Assembly: GCA_903813345.2 (NCBI GenBank)
Contig: CAIIXF020000003.1
Location: 20,102,931-20,166,930, forward strand
Source of the DNA: Owenia fusiformis
Lineage: Eukaryota; Annelida; Polychaeta; Sabellida; Oweniidae
Direction: 5' to 3'
Length of the DNA: 64,000 bases
The notes beneath the pieces were generated by a model. The model did no database searches, was not told the DNA's origin, and saw only the letters and a list, made by a program, of their open reading frames with translations. Positions 12,245 through 24,638 of this stretch are shown here, piece by piece; positions within the stretch are counted from its first letter, which is position 1; every line of letters begins with the position of its first letter. Position numbers and translations under genes: made by a program.

Positions 12245-12356
12245 CTCTGCGTTTATCAAAGTCATTAAATGCATTCAGGAGAAGACTAGTGTTAGATTCT
12301 GTGTACTCAACAAACACCAACAGCAACTTGAGTGAAGTTTTCACAACAAGACGAAA
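12245..12356 (-). CDS. FHOD: FHOD exon 7 (residues 206-242)
   Basis: It begins [20 protein letters not shown], nearly identical to vertebrate FHOD ([20 protein letters not shown]), and ends FDKRR with a phase 1 donor gtaagc. The intron to exon 6 is only about 370 bp. Confidence 0.95.
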
Positions 12357-12727
12357 CTGAAATAAACAAATGTTCGAATCAACATATGTGTATCTATGGA
12401 TTAAGAAAGCTTTCAATTTCCTTTTGTCAATATTTGAATTTCTAAATAATTAAAATTGATTAAATAATCTTTATAATTTGGCACAACTGAAACAAATACA
12501 CTTTCATCATAATTAATTTCTATAACTATATTTCAATATTTTCAGTTGAACACTCATAGCTAGATCAGAGGCATATTAAATTAAAAATATTTCAGAAACA
12601 CTTCATGGAATTTTTAATTCCTAATTGTTCATGTACTTACAAATTTCTACCTAATTTATGAGCTGTCCTATTGTACCTTTAAGACTCTGAATTTGATATA
12701 CTTGAAAGCAGCAATCTAGACACTTAC

Positions 12728-12822
12728 TTTGGAAGCAATGAGGGAATAGAGCCATTGTAGAGTTTCAGGGTGAGCTATCACTCCATTCATGCCATCCACA
12801 TAGAGCATCACTTGGCCCAGGG
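12728..12822 (-). CDS. FHOD: FHOD exon 6 (residues 174-205)
   Basis: The split codon gives Ala174, then [19 protein letters not shown] and [12 protein letters not shown]. This is the most recognisable FH3 block. Acceptor ttttag, donor gtaagt, phase 0 end. Confidence 0.95.
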
Positions 12823-13107
12823 CTAAAATAATATACCAATAAATACAATAAATTAAGTGAAGAACATTTCATGAATCTTGAATTATTTCTTCAAGGGAAG
12901 ATGATAGATGGTTGGAATTTTTCATGGTACAGCTGAGCTATTGGTTACCTTACCCATTGTGTAACAGGAACAAAAAAGTTTCATTACTATGTGTTCTTCT
13001 GAAAGAAGTACAGCAGAGATCACGGTAGACGTTCGCCATTCGCCAATTGCGAATTTTCGAAAGAGGTGGCGAAAAATATGTAAAGGTATTTCGCAGTTAT
13101 GGCGAAT

Positions 13108-13758
13108 TAGAGGTGTCACGGTTTCCCGATATTGGACCGAATTTTGGTCCAGATGCTTCGGTTCGGGACATGGGACAGAAAGGGTTAATATCGGTACATA
13201 GATTCCTTCACTAAAATGCATAAAAACATGTATAAATAGCGAGGAACACCTCCGATTTCGTTCTGAAATATTTTCACTTACCTCGTACCTAGATTACACT
13301 TCTTTGCATTGAAAAGTGTTATTAACGGACCCGCGATTTCAGGTAGATGGTAATGCTTGTTCGTAAATTTCTTCATCGTCGTTCGCAAATCTAGTGCATT
13401 ATCAGTATGCCGGATGTAGGAAAGAAATTGAAAAATCGAGCCGGCATCTAGGTCGAAAAAGTCGGCAATTTGGAAGTATTTTGGGACTCCGATATCACAA
13501 GGTAAACGAATTGGTAATATTACACCGTGCAGACTATGTGAAATGCCGATCACATTCGCGGCAGATGCTTTACATTCAATTTTAATGGACGTTTTTTTAT
13601 TCCTGAATATGATTTTGAAAAGTGAAACTGAAAGTGAAACTGTCATCATCAGACATTTCATCATTTTTAATGTTCTGTCCCGTCCCGAAAGTAACGTGTT
13701 GAGACCATTTGTACCGTTCCGTACCGTACCAAAATTTTCTTGGACCGTGACACCTCTA
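13108..13758. mobile_element. hAT-like non-autonomous element
   Basis: TIRs TAGAGGTGTCACGGT at both ends. 8-bp flanks tggcgaat (13,100) and ttgcgaat (13,759) match 7 of 8, the hAT target size. 651 bp, no transposase seen. It interrupts an older GCGAA-rich sequence that continues on both sides. Confidence 0.7.
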
Positions 13759-13903
13759 TTGCGAATTCCCTTTTTTACGGTTTTTCAAAATGGCTAATTC
13801 ATATTTTGGTTGGCTAAAAATATTTTGGAAGATTTAGCCACAATGGCTAACAAGTTTTTTCAACTATCGTGATCTCTGAGTACAGTATAGTGAACAATAT
13901 ATA

Positions 13904-14092
13904 CAGTGAAACCTGTTAAGTGGAACATCTCTAAAAGAGGAAAACCTCTGTTAGTGAAACAATTTTCAGAGTTCTGAGACCGATTGACTTAATGAGAACT
14001 GAATCTCTATAAGTAGTGTAAAGTGGAAAATATCCTAAGTGGAACACGTTTTACATGTACCAAAGGTGTTCCACTAAAGACAGGTTTTACTG
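13904..14092. mobile_element. pogo/mariner-like MITE, TIR CAGTGAAACCTGT family (copy a)
   Basis: Ends CAGTGAAACCTG and CAGGTTTTACTG flanked by TA. The interior is made of GTGGAACACCTCT-type repeats shared with six other copies in this window. Confidence 0.7.
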
Positions 14093-14381
14093 TATTCAGA
14101 ACTTCAAATTTTATCATTTTTATCTATTTCATGTTTATTTACATGGCACATCTAACATTTACATTTAAAGCAGACAAAACAATACAGAGATTGTTGAACA
14201 ACAAAAATCACATATTTCCTGTTCAACCTTTTTGTTACAAGCCAGTGAGGACTATTTCATGTGAGGACTATCTCATGTGAGGACTATCTCATGTATGTTG
14301 TGCTATAATAAGCATGACTGCACACATGGGTTATACACTTATGTTCATGCATGGCTGGGTAACTCTATCTACTCTACAACT

Positions 14382-14522
14382 CAGAGACGGATCTGGAAAA
14401 TGATAAAGCCGGGCCAAAATATATTTGATTAAATTAAGGCCAGTTTTCCATTTGTAAAATGAGTCTTAAAACGAAAAATAAATTCTGGAAAAAAAACAGA
14501 GGGGGCCAGATCCGCCAGAACA
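14382..14522. mobile_element. Short hAT-like MITE (CAGAGACGGATCTGG / CCAGATCCGCC)
   Basis: A 141-bp element with inverted GGATCTGG termini, of the same terminal type as 61,164-61,459. Confidence 0.5.
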
Positions 14523-14659
14523 CGGATTTAACTGAACCATACCTTTTGCCACCTAACCAATGTGTGCCATATGACCCCATGAAGCACGAGTGCATCTTTA
14601 AAATTATGAAACTTCAGAACCAAAAATAATGTGGGAAACAATGAATCAAAATATGACAA

Positions 14660-14785
14660 TTTATCTGAATTTTCTCATTTTCAAGGCTGGGTGAATATGG
14701 GTTTCCAGATGGTTGCAAACCCATTTTCAAAATTTCAAATGGGCCCAGTACTAATTTGCTTTAAAACTGGGAAGATCATTGTCAT
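14660..14785. repeat. CAGTG-ended MITE, partial copy 2
   Basis: Shares the ATTTTCTCATTTTCAAG...GGGTG body and the GGGAAGATCATTG right end; the left end is missing. Confidence 0.5.
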
Positions 14786-15607
14786 TTTTGGTCCATACAG
14801 TTTCAGAATTTTGAGATTCATCTAGACAAGAACATATATAACATACCATTGACTGTCCATTGATCCACTATGGAATCTGGTTGCATCAAAATATAACACC
14901 ATCATATGGTACAAGTGTGTATTTCAAATATTATACCATTACTTTATGGTACAAACAATCATTTAATGGTTCAAGTAATGGTGCGAGAGTGTATTTTAAT
15001 ATGTACAACACAATAATAAAGCACAAATGTATATATCACGCCATTTAATTGTGCAAAGGTGTATATTAAATTAAACACTATCATGTGTATATGTTACAAG
15101 AGTTTAGATTATACCATTGTACAAGAAATTCATCCATTGAATTTAACCATTATATACAACCCAAAAGTTGAACCAAAAGCATTTAATGAAATAGTTATCA
15201 TTTACCAGAAGTCTAGCACCAAATCTTGGGTCTCCTATATCATTACCAAAACTAATAAAAAAAGAGCATGGGGGATTTGCTTTATGGAGAAAAACAATGA
15301 ATTGAATTTTAGAGAAAAATTGTTGGGATGTCAGGCTTGCATTCATCCAATTCAACAACAATATAAGATAATCTGAGTGAGTCAATGAGAAGTTATATAC
15401 AATGTCAACATATCAGAAATCTCTTATACGCACTTTACACGTTTAAAAAGTATTATCCTCACACAGATTGGCCGGACAGTATAACCTTCAAATATTTCCT
15501 AAACCACCTAACAATTTAATGTATACTCTCGCCACATGTCAATATTTTTAGTCTAGCCGCAAGTCCAGGTGACCCTATCCCACAACCTGACTACACAGGT
15601 ATGCAGT

Positions 15608-15624
15608 GGGGGGGGGGGGGGGGG
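15608..15624. repeat. Poly-G tract (17 G)
   Basis: Homopolymer in FHOD intron 5. Confidence 0.95.
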
Positions 15625-17311
15625 CTTGTAACTAGACAAAATATTTTACACCTTTTCAAGAGCATGTATATTTTCTTGTTATCTATTATGTTCATTCTAG
15701 ACCAGACAGGATTCTCAATGTATGGTGAACATGAATAGTGATCATTTTACAATATATCAAAAAATAGCATTTCCTTTGAAAACACCTTTATAAGTACTTT
15801 CTATATATGTAAGATAACTCATGATAACGTTTAATTAAAATGATCGGTAATTAAAAGTCTTATATCAGCCATTGATAATCCAAATGCATGACGCATGCTG
15901 ACTGTTGACAAAATGATACTATAATCTAGCTATAATACACGCATCTATGGGGTCAGTACTTGACTGTGTAAATGTTGGAGGATGTGATTTCCCTTAATCA
16001 AGTGTTTGAGATCTTGTGATCAAATATAGACATAAGTGTCAATATTAAGTGGGCATGGATACATGTAGCAATACACATGTATTGTAAATAAGGAAGTTGT
16101 GTAAGGTAATATAATATGATGTTCTTGTTTAGTTTCATAGTTGTAATTATAGTCAGTCTTGGGCATAGCACCCCAAAACATGGTAGATGATATTAAGATT
16201 AGTGAGTGAGTCACAGCACCGAAAATCTGCACAAAATTTCCCTAGATTGGAACAAGAGGAAGTGAACATACATTAACCATAAAGAAATGGGTTATTGGTA
16301 TTTTTCACTTCATAGAAGAAAATATGGGGGTTAAATTCTGCAACATGATATCCCAAGATATCAGATTCATTCAAATACTTGTACATCGTAAGATTAAGAT
16401 TTGACCAGTAAAAGACGTTCACCTTAAAATAAAATGAAACATTCAGTCTGCTGAAATTTGGCCAAAAATAGCCAAGGCATCCTGTTGATAAGTTAAAATA
16501 ATCATAACATTTGAGACAAAATGAAATGTTGAACAATAAATTACATGTATGACTAAATTGACCAACATTTTAGTAATGTGACCTTAAAAGATCAATTGCT
16601 AAAATTGAAAATTACTTTTCTAGGTGGTCTTTTGCGTCATGGCCAAGAAAGAGTCCTACTTGAGAATCATTTTTGCAGTTTTTTCCCCTTCATTTATATG
16701 TATGATTTCTAGGAATTGTTATCTGTGCTTTCAAAAAGTTTTACTAAAATTTGAAATTCAGCTAGCATTGTATATTACAGTGTGTATTATCTTCACTACA
16801 GATATGGTCTAATGATAGGGAGGGGGTAACAAGTTTTGACACCTGTACGTCCTATTATCATACTGTCCATTATGAATATTCATCAAATTACAAGAAGTAA
16901 TCTCATAACACAAGCACACACGTTAAACATGCTTGTTTTTTGATTCGCTATAGTATACATGTGCATATTTGAATCACTATACGTTCACACTGATACAAGG
17001 TCAATGTCTTATCTATACATATATACTTAGTTATTTAGGACTTATCTAATATGGACAATCTCGCTGTAAAAGCTGAAGTTTTATCATGGGAATCAAATTA
17101 TAAGCAAAGGAGGTTTAGTCTAAATTTCAGCTTGAAACAATGAAACACTGCTCAGTTCATAGAAAATATTCTTTATTTTGTGTTTTTGTCACATGGTGTT
17201 GAGAAAAAAAAAATTTTCCTTCATGACAACATACCAAAATTTGATTGTTTCAAGAATGGGCCGATTAAGGGGTAAATCACACAAGGGCAAGAATCGAAGC
17301 AGGCGACTTAC

Positions 17312-17417
17312 CTCGTAAAATATAGTTCTGGTAGTTCTGATCAGCTTCAGAGCCGACTTTAATGAGACACATAAGTCCATCATTGTTGACAAATTCATGA
17401 ACCAGGTCTTTGTCATC
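17312..17417 (-). CDS. FHOD: FHOD exon 5 (residues 139-173)
   Basis: The acceptor attgtag is followed by [15 protein letters not shown] and ends [11 protein letters not shown] in phase 1 before gtaagt. It matches the FHOD armadillo-like FH3 segment (EDKDLVPEFV, DHNYQSYILR in vertebrates). Confidence 0.93.
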
Positions 17418-17461
17418 CTACAATAACAAACAAAACATACTGTTAAATAATATTGCAACAT

Positions 17462-17525
17462 GGTTTAAGGCATTAACAAGACAAAATGTCACTACCTGGG
17501 AAGTTATTGCATTGTTACACATTTG
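17462..17525. repeat. GTCACC-hairpin family, left-end fragment
   Basis: AAGGCATTAACAAGACAAAA then TGTCACTACCTGGGAAG; the remainder of the element is absent. It lies within 50 bp of FHOD exon 5's acceptor. Confidence 0.5.
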
Positions 17526-17943
17526 GAACAATTTTTTATAGAAACAGTCTATACTGAATGGTACATCCTGGGGCCAAGGGTATTTCACTCTTTCCATTTT
17601 TGAACTGAGCAATAAATGAAGACCTTTGAATGAAAGATGGAATGGTAGCTATAACAACAGTTCACCACTTGGTTATGCCTATATAAATAGCTTGCTCCAG
17701 CTTCAATAAAATCATTTTAATAGATTTATAATTGCTTTTTGACGACATTGACTGATGCTCTCCTGGGTAAGTGGGTTTCAATCAATTAATTTTATTGGTC
17801 ATCAAATCTCTGATCTCCCCAGCCCCTAAATTGCCCAGCCTATTTTAGAACAGAGAATGGAGGAGGGACACAGGAGCTTGGTGCAGGACTACTTCTTTCG
17901 TTGGATGGATTCAGGTGGTGAAACTTCATCAAAACAAGAAATA

Positions 17944-18078
17944 AACAAGGCAAACATGCAAAATGTCACCACCTGCCATTTGTTACAGATACCAATAGCT
18001 GACCATCTACATGCCAAAGACCATCCACAAAAAGTTAGACTTTAACAGTATGTCACCATTTTGATCATGACATAAAAA
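17944..18078. mobile_element. GTCACC-hairpin element, short copy
   Basis: ACAAGGCAAACATGCAAAAT, GTCACCACCTGCCATTTGTT, CATCCACAAAAA, then TATGTCACC...CATGACATAAAAA. Confidence 0.6.
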
Positions 18079-19175
18079 GCTACATTCATAAATGATCAAA
18101 AGTGTACATGTATGTCTTAAATCTAAACATTTTGAAGATTAGAATTCAAATCAGAATTCTGCATCACAACTATTCTATTACTGTACAAAGGACATTCCTT
18201 TAAAAATTCCTCAGTTCTGATAGAATTTCACTATCAATATGCTAAATGTCAACAAGATAAAAGGTGAAATTTCTCTAAAATGTTCAGAACATGGACCTAA
18301 CATGTAGAACCGATCTGGCTTTTGTCACAATGAATAGTTTTCAAATTAAAACTGAATGTCATAATGTATGTCATAACAGTCTTATAATTTTAGTTTAACA
18401 TGATTAATATTTGCTGTTTGGGCCATGTGGTAATTTTGAAATTCTGCTACCTTCGACATAATTTGATTCATAAGAAATAATATCACTATCAATTAAGAAT
18501 GTCTATACAAATATATGTATAATGCCACTGATGAATGCAGTTCTACAAATGTTGCGCCATGCGTTTAACACCCCTGTCTCACATCATCAATCACATGTGT
18601 AGATCAAGAGACCCAAGATATCATTAGCCAAATTCTTTCTCTCCGTTTGTCTAAACTTCTTGAATTTCTTGCCAATTTCACTCTTTTTCACTCTAATTTG
18701 CATTTCAAAATATGACCATGATGACATTTAGTGCTATTTCAGGATTGCTATATCACATCAATGTTTTGAAGATAATGATAACAAGAATGTAAACATTAAT
18801 GAAATCTTGTTATATATACACACACCACAGTGATTGTTACAATACAGATAAGCATTATCTAAACAATACAGTCCATGACATAGCTCCAAAGATTGACATA
18901 TTTTAGACAACCTCTCAAATCATCAATACGACCAAGTACCATGATTTGCTCTGTTATTGTGAGAACGTTTAATTTTCAAAGGGATAAAGTGATATGATAT
19001 GGCATATTTAAAACATGATTTATTTAAGAAAATCTTTTCAGTCAGAATATAAATTCGAGTATCTGATTTCAAAAAATTCTAGAGACTGTGTACCGGACAA
19101 CTACCAAACCTTACAATTTCATCTAAGCCCTATTCAAATTATGTAAAATGCCCTGGGGTAGACTGGTAGAGTCAC

Positions 19176-19577
19176 GCGGTACAAACTTCGACCGTTAATT
19201 TGAATTTTTGACCTACCGGATGTTTGAAAATCAAGGATTACGAGTCTCATACTGCACCGTTTTTCTTCAAACTTGTTCCATTCAAAGCATCACAAAAATC
19301 CCTTTCTGATGGTACATTATTCTCTTAATCAGAGTCCCTACTTCCAGCGGCATTTTGGTCCCCAGCTGTAAGAAGGCCTTCTAACAGCTGGGGACCAAAA
19401 CGCTGCTTGAACGAGGGACTCTTTACAATAAAGTAATGCACAGACAGAAAGGCAATTTTGTTTTGCTTTTAATGGTATAAGTTTGAAGAAAAACGGTGCA
19501 GTATGAGACTCGTAATCCTTGATTTTCAAGCAGCTGGTAGGTCAAAAATTCAAATTAACGGTCGAAGTTTGTACCGC
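19176..19577. repeat. Foldback element: 400-bp near-perfect palindrome
   Basis: Arms of about 190 bp begin GCGGTACAAACTTCGACC and end with its complement, centred on CCAGCTGTAAGAAGGCCTTC. Only a few mismatches and small gaps. It lies in FHOD intron 4, so the pre-mRNA could form a long hairpin. Confidence 0.85.
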
Positions 19578-20347
19578 TTGAGAGTGTTGGAAGGGGGTAT
19601 ACCTCAAAAATATGACACAGGAATCATCACTATGTGTTAGATAAAACTCTAGAAAGATTTAATATTTTGATCAGGTATAATGCACGAAGGGCCAAAGATT
19701 ATGAATAGTCATGACATACACAGGCAAGATTCATTCAACAATTCACAGGCTATTCAAAGATAAAAGTAGAATTTATTCTAACATTGGCACTATCAAGTTT
19801 TACAGCGAAACTGAGATCTATACAACTTTCATAAACAAGAGAACATGAGATTTCTACTCATTATAAAGACAGATTTGGAATATGTAGTAGGTCATTATGT
19901 CTTTTTTTGAAAATTAATATGGAATCCATACTATTTGAGATAAAAATACAGTTAATCAAGTGATAAGAGAATAAACTTTAGCAAGTTCAAGATCAATTTA
20001 TATGGCCTTTTATTGCAATTGCTTTATCCAACATTTATACTGAATTGTTTAGGGAGGGGGAGGGGGGGGCTTCATTATATCCAGATAAGGATAATCAACC
20101 TCAAGTAGCCCCCTCCCACCCCCTTAACTAGACCATCATAGTTCATGTTCAGTTAAATTTCACTTGTCGTAAAATCTGGAGCTCTCTGATATTGTGAAAG
20201 CCCATCATGGTTAAAGACGGGTGTGTATATGTGGGGAGGGGGGCAAAATAAGGAAAAGTGAGTCAATGACTTAATTATTGTGGGAGATCACAACCTTTGA
20301 CCACCTTTCTAAAATTAGAATACCAGAATGGAAATGAAATGACTTAC

Positions 20348-20415
20348 CTGAAAAATTTGTTTGAGAGAAAACAAGGCACGTCTCAGTTCTCTGCCACTTG
20401 CATTTAGAAGTTTCT
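20348..20415 (-). CDS. FHOD: FHOD exon 4 (residues 116-138)
   Basis: G from exon 3 plus AG gives Glu116, then KLLNASGRELRRALFSLKQ, the start of FH3/DID. The acceptor is tttgcag and the donor gtaagt, with a phase 0 end. It is 68 nt long. Confidence 0.93.
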
Positions 20416-20799
20416 CTGCAAAACACAAAACACAAGTTGAAGGTAAAGATTGGATTATTTAGAAAACAGACTTAATACATTAACACTTGAGACAACAATT
20501 GTTTTTAAGGATTTAAGTACAGTATATGTAGCAACAGCACACCAAATATTGAATAAAATATAACTGTTCATTTTTTCAATATTGTATGTGCATAAAACTT
20601 GGCATAGAAATAGGTGTGTCAGACTCTTAAAACTTTCTTGATGGTTTGAGTCATGCACTTTATCCATTATACAGTTATAACGCTACTATACTATTATAAA
20701 AAATAATGCATATATCTGCCTACACAATGTACTTTAAACATCATCTCGGCACTGTTATTCCATATCCAATCTATTTTAAGGTAGATTCATATCAGGAGT

Positions 20800-20945
20800 C
20801 ACTGGCGGACACAGAAGAATTTTTGGGCCCCTAAATCCAACAATTGGGCCCAAATTTTGAAAATTTAAGGCCCATTTTTGATAATCTGGCCTAGCTAATA
20901 AATGATGAAAAAGGCCCACTAATTTAGATCCTACAAATTAATGCA
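20800..20945. mobile_element. Partial hAT-like element (CACTGGCGGAC end, GGGCCC-rich)
   Basis: Shares the CACTGGCGGA terminus and the GGGCCCAAATTTTGAAAATT body with the element at 61,164. The right end is lost. Confidence 0.5.
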
Positions 20946-21267
20946 CAAATACCTTAGGCTGTAAAAATGAATGCCTACTATTATCACATTCACTTTTTGC
21001 AAATTCTATTTTTCTAATTCTATTTACATGCCAAAGTGGAATATTTTACTTTGCTGTAGGTAGATCAGTGTGTCCTAAGAATGGAAGTATATCAACATAC
21101 AGATGAATGGGAAACTCAGTGAAAATAGATTTGAACATGTGTCCTCTACTCAATGTGTACATTAGGTCTATTCTATTGTGCATCCGATTCCTTATCAATA
21201 AAGTCCCAGACATTTAAAACTACTAAGTACATGAACTAGTTCCTAAAGAGTGAATATCAAATGAATA

Positions 21268-21429
21268 CAGTAAAACCTGTCTAAAAGGAACACCTTTGGT
21301 ACCTCTAATAAAAAGTGTTCTATTTAGGAGGTGTTCTACTTATATAGGTTCATACAATATTAAGGCAATTAGTCTTGGGACTCTGAAGTGTTCTACTTCC
21401 AGAGGTGTTCCATTTTACAGGTTTCATTG
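21268..21429. mobile_element. pogo/mariner-like MITE (copy b)
   Basis: CAGTAAAACCTGTC start, ACAGGTTTCATTG end, TA on both sides. In FHOD intron 3. Confidence 0.7.
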
Positions 21430-22116
21430 TAATCTAATTTATTCAGGTAAAAAATCTTTCCTAATCTTATTTAAGGATGTGAAAGAACATAACAACTTCA
21501 GAGAGGAACAATATACAGGCCTTGGTATAGAGCATTAATTTTCTTCTTGCAGGCGAAAAAAATCCTTCCAGATCATACTGCATTTTTGCTCTCCAGATTT
21601 GAGGCAATTTTATAAGGACTGTGAACTCAAAAATTATCTCATCTGTTTCTCAAAGTTGAAGCTTTATTGGAACTTTATTAGTCAGAGTTCTAATCCAAGA
21701 AATATGCTGAAAGTTCAATGACATCAAAAACCTGACTTTGATGCTAAAAATATCACTAAAAACATTAACCCTGTCTGTTTTTCTAATCAATTTAAATACA
21801 GGTAACTGACATACGTACGGAAAATTCCTGGCGTCACAATTCTACAATTAACATCTAAAGGCGGCAGTTACAGATAACTTCGCATTTAGAATAGTATTGA
21901 AGATTAAGTCTTGGAGCGAGGATCTTTTTGGAGGTATCTGATACTGATTTACAGGTAATTTCAAGAAAATTATTTCAAGGAAGTATTTATCATCTCTTAA
22001 AATACTTCATATTGGCTAATTTTGGAATACCTGGACATGCATGTTTTTCAACAGAAAATGTGAGGAATATTTCAGTTCTTACCATAATTATGAATTTGAT
22101 GCTCTTAATACAGATG

Positions 22117-22293
22117 CAGTGAAGCCTGTCTTAGTGGAACACCTTTGGTACCTTTAAAAAGTGTTCCACTTTGGAGGTGTTCCACTTATAGAGGTTCATT
22201 CAACATCACATTAGTTGGTCTTGGGACTCTAACTGTGTTCTGCTGATAGAGGTGCTTCACTTTTAGAGGTGTTCCACTTTCAAGGTTTCACTG
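22117..22293. mobile_element. pogo/mariner-like MITE (copy c)
   Basis: CAGTGAAGCCTGTC start and GGTTTCACTG end; the TA flanks are worn. It is the closest relative of copy b, 690 bp away in the same orientation. Confidence 0.65.
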
Positions 22294-22848
22294 TTATCTT
22301 TTGTTATTGAGACTTGTAAAGAATAGTCATATGAATATATGACATTTTCCCATCTCCAAACGGGAATGTTAATGCAGAGAAAGACCAACCAAACCAACCA
22401 GAGCTCAGCAAAAAACCTGACAACAGCACCAGCATTGATTCAATCCCAAACATTACTAAACCTCCAACCCTCTTATAAGCATCAACTTTTCTAATACGAA
22501 TCGAATAGACATTTTTTCATGTTTCCATTTTATGTACGATATCAGGCTATCAACTATAAGTGTTCTATGAGTCAACAGTTATGTCCTTTTACAATAGGAA
22601 CATAAGAATAAGAGTTCAAATAACATGCATTCATATTAAGAAAATATGTTTATATAGATAGGTTTTACTGACATGAATATGTGAACGAAAAGTAAACACT
22701 AAACTGAACAGCCAAAATTGTTCACATCTGGAATTGCATATGAACAATGTTAAGAGATTTCTGGGGGAAAAGATTACACAGTTAAGGGCTTGCTATAAAG
22801 GTATATGATTTTACCTGCTTTTGCCTGCATTACCTGTTTATTCAGGTA

Positions 22849-23025
22849 TAATAAAACCTGAATACTGAACACCTCTCAATGTGAACCTCTTTCTTAGTCC
22901 CAAATTTGTTATCCCCCATTGACTTGTAGTTTGTAAAACCTTGAAACATGAACATCTTCACCATCTGTTACTTTGATTACTTTTGACCAGTCCAAGAGGT
23001 GTTCAGATTAGACAGGTTTTACTAT
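22849..23025. mobile_element. pogo/mariner-like MITE (copy d, diverged)
   Basis: Starts ATAAAACCTGAATACTGAAC, ends GACAGGTTTTACTA. The interior is diverged but keeps the AGAGGTGTTCA motif. Third copy within 1.8 kb. Confidence 0.5.
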
Positions 23026-24505
23026 ATATGCAAAATATAGAACATTGAGGATATAAGGAACATGATAGCAGTTCACCTGAGTCTAAACCATCTGTATTCT
23101 ATTTGCAGTTGTATCCCTACTGTGTGTACTCATCTATGTACTAATCCTGCTAACCATTCATTCAATCACATCTTTGCTTTTAAATCTAGAAAGTCAAACC
23201 CAAACAAGGAACAACCTGACCCTTCTATGTTTTTGTCTCATCGGAAGACTCTATTAGACTATTTGATTGAGCTATTTTGTATGTTTTTATAGCAAGCTGG
23301 AATCTTTCCTGAATGAATCATATTTTTTTAATAACGGGAGTTGAAATCAAAGAATGTTTGACAATATTTATGTACCAATGAAAGCTATTTTCACAAAATG
23401 ATGAATAAAAATATAATTCAGTGAAACATTACTTGTACTTGTAGTGATTTTGTTGAGTCAGAACAATGTTTTTAAAATAAATAGAAATTAGTTGGAGGGC
23501 ATTCTGATTTATCAGAGTCTCTCTTTTAACCAAAGCTATTCCAAGGGATGATGGAGACTGCGGATCCCACAATGGGTGGAGGGACACGACAGGAGACTTG
23601 AATAGTGAAAAGGCTGAATGTGTTTTGTTTCCTCAGTGCTTTAGCTGAATAAAACACTTGGAAAGTTCAAGGGACTTGGCTATCAGTAGATACTCTAATA
23701 AAAAAGGTGTTTTGATCCAGTTGAGGAATTCAAGCTGTTCTCCACCAAAATATAAGATAAGACCAAATATACTGTTGTAAACAAGCACTTTCCTAGTTGT
23801 TAATTCAATCACCAACTTTTCAGAGATAAGAAAAACTCAAAACTCAACCACCTGAATGACACATCTAACAAAACTCAGTCAAATGCACAGCTCAGAAAAA
23901 TGGCTCGCTGATTTCTTTTTATTTATCCAGGGCCCACTTGGTCAGGACTTCTTTGTACCTAATATAAGCAAAGCAGTACAATTTCACTAAGAATAATGAA
24001 TTGTGTATATAGTTGTCCCAGATTTTCAATTACATATCAAAAGTACTTTTTACCATTTAAATAACATCAGTTGTAACATCAGTTAAATATATGGGTTTAA
24101 AGTTAAAATGCTCCATTATGTTTTACAGTTAACAATAGAAGTCTTTTAAATGGGCTAGAACATTAAACAAAGTATTTCAAATATTTGAAAAAGAATCAAA
24201 CCTGTGTTCACAAAAGCTACATTTGGAATGTTAAACAGACAAAAAGTTAAACATGTAAAGCGTACACTTGATTTACCCAGCTCTAAGGCAGTGGTAGGCT
24301 TTATTTACATTTGATTAAAAAAATAAATGATAAGGTTGTTTACAAGGAACAGGATGACCTATAACGGTGATTTAAAATTACAGATGTTTTATGCATAAGT
24401 TGGCCCAATTCAAGTTATCTTTTTTGCAGTGATCTCAGTTGAAAACGATAGAAAAATGAGATATCTTCACCAGATTTTGACATTTCCTATTCTGAAACTT
24501 GGCAA

Positions 24506-24638
24506 AACAAGGCATTAACATGCAAAATGTCACCAACTATTATTTGTTACAGATGTCGAACATTGAATGTTACTGCCGTCACAAAAAATGGAGTCCATGT
24601 AACAATATGTCACCACCTTTGGTAGTGACATAAAAAAA
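24506..24638. mobile_element. GTCACC-hairpin element, short copy
   Basis: The best-preserved short copy: ACAAGGCATTAACATGCAAA start, GTCACCACC...GGTAGTGACATAAAA hairpin end. Confidence 0.65.

Larger units (their letters stand above)
12823..17311. other. FHOD intron 5
   Basis: Holds the hAT-like element (13,108), a pogo-like MITE (13,904), a short hAT-like MITE (14,382), a partial CAGTG repeat (14,660) and a poly-G tract. Between 14,860 and 15,130 ATGGTACAA / ACCATT motifs recur without a clear unit. Confidence 0.6.
17418..20347. other. FHOD intron 4
   Basis: Holds two GTCACC-family pieces and the large foldback palindrome; the rest is plain AT-rich DNA. Confidence 0.6.
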
